Origin: an uncultured Methylococcales bacterium
GTDB lineage: Bacteria > Pseudomonadota > Gammaproteobacteria > Methylococcales > Methylomonadaceae
Length of the DNA stretch: 52,815 nucleotides
Assembly (NCBI GenBank): GCA_903902705.1
Contig: CAIUVX010000084.1
Coordinates: 1-52,815, forward strand
Direction of reading: 5' to 3'
Shown here: positions 52,288 to 52,815 of the stretch, in pieces
How the letters are laid out: every line of letters begins with the position of its first letter
How positions within the stretch are numbered: the stretch's first letter is position 1
Notes under the pieces: generated by a model
Told to the model about the DNA's origin: nothing
Database searches by the model: none
The model's input: the letters and a program-made list of their open reading frames with translations, nothing else
Made by a program: the position numbers and the translations under genes

Positions 52288-52815
52288 ATGAAACTGAAAA
52301 CACCTGAAATCAACGCTGAGTTAACGCTATTCTGTCCAAGACAGAATTGTCCATGCTATCAAAGAAGCGGCAACAAGCTAACCAAAGATGGAGTTTATAT
52401 CACCAAGAACGACCCGATTCTGCGACAGATATTTTATTGTGGGGGCGGGGAGACCATCGGTTTCGGGTTATAGCGCGTTATTTGGCAAACAAGGCAGTTT
52501 TAAACAGCATGAACAAGTCTCAAAGTTAAGTGCTTGTTTTAAAAAGTCTTAATACAGTAAAAATGGGTTCAATTTAAGTGGACGACATGAACGTGATAAG
52601 TAAAAATCGGATGAAATCACCTGATTTTAATTTAATTTTGATCCAAAAAATAAGGTCGCTAGATTTTTAAAAAACGCACTAAGCTGTTGTGGTCTTTCAA
52701 GCATCACTATTTCTGATGTGCTGGAACTTGACCTGCGTACTGTTGAAATGTGGCAACGGTGCATCAGTAAAGTTTTTGCATAAGGACGAATTATGGTCTT
52801 ATCTGGGCAAAAAAC
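52288..52815 (+). pseudogene. decayed IS1-like transposase (runs off window)
   Basis: The first frame gives a zinc-ribbon start (AELTLFCPRQNCPCYQRSGN; later IFYCGGG) typical of IS1-type transposases, then stops at 52473. Pieces in other frames continue it: GDHRFR, then YSALFGKQGSFKQHEQVSKL from about 52471, then after roughly 130 bp of unrelated sequence LSCCGLSSITISDVLELDLR with TVEMWQRCISKVF. Finally KDELWSYLGKK near the window end is the DELWSY catalytic motif. At least two frameshifts, one insertion and one deletion are evident. The 5' terminal repeat was not identified; the 3' part is beyond the window. Confidence 0.7.

Noticed and set aside
1-52815. CRISPR array or prophage
   Set aside because: No regularly spaced short direct repeats, cas genes, integrase or phage structural genes were seen; the repeats found are isolated palindromes and intragenic duplications.

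Overview
The window looks like chromosome of a moderately AT-rich gammaproteobacterium. Three things point there: an rpsU-yqeY-dnaG-rpoD macromolecular-synthesis operon next to a divergent tsaD, a miaB-phoH-ybeY-corC operon, and E. coli-like Cca, YajQ and exonuclease I. An orphan NuoL/NuoM/NuoM-type triad, a Na+-NQR maturation protein (NqrM), KDPG aldolase, secreted TPR-CHAT and IS1-like remnants would fit the Thiotrichales/Beggiatoa-Thiothrix or Methylococcales neighbourhood. That placement is inference; no rRNA is present.

Layout. 0.1-2.6 kb: cca, yajQ and an O-methyltransferase. 2.6-7.3 kb: three antiporter-like complex I subunits without the rest of complex I. 7.3-13.7 kb: the frameshifted tail of a repeat-type adhesin, then a tightly overlapping four-gene envelope cluster (TolC-like lipoprotein, HlyD, soluble-domain/HlyD hybrid, M50 metalloprotease/HlyD hybrid), then a periplasmic thioredoxin-like protein. 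14.3-16.8 kb: minus-strand nqrM, CBS protein and sbcB, bracketed by two copies of a palindromic repeat. 17-19.4 kb: an exported TPR-CHAT (caspase-like) protein. 19.4-20.3 kb: a small Pro-rich ORF, an RRM protein and a cold-shock protein. 20.5-26 kb: tsaD, the rpsU-rpoD operon and a CAU-anticodon tRNA. 26-29 kb: metK and ahcY with an unknown small gene between them, flanked by repeats. 29-41.4 kb (minus): a c-di-GMP signalling protein, a PspA/IM30 protein and a giant polytopic membrane protein of about 2,580 residues with tandem internal duplications. 41.7-47.6 kb: AI-2E-type transporter, miaB, phoH, ybeY, corC and galE. 47.6-49 kb: a small accessory patch. 49-52.2 kb: eda, gltA and a NadM-Nudix bifunctional enzyme. 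52.3 kb to the end: a decayed IS1-like transposase running off the window.

How the genes work together. The housekeeping blocks are conventional: translation and replication initiation, the methyl cycle (MetK makes SAM, AhcY removes SAH), tRNA and rRNA maturation (Cca, TsaD, MiaB, YbeY) and central carbon (Eda, GltA). The less ordinary parts are the TolC/HlyD/M50 cluster beside an adhesin remnant, the L-M-M antiporter triad, and the c-di-GMP/PspA/giant-protein cluster. The first is my best candidate for an under-described system: it has outer-membrane and adaptor parts but no ABC transporter, and a membrane metalloprotease fused to an adaptor domain sits where the energising subunit would be expected.
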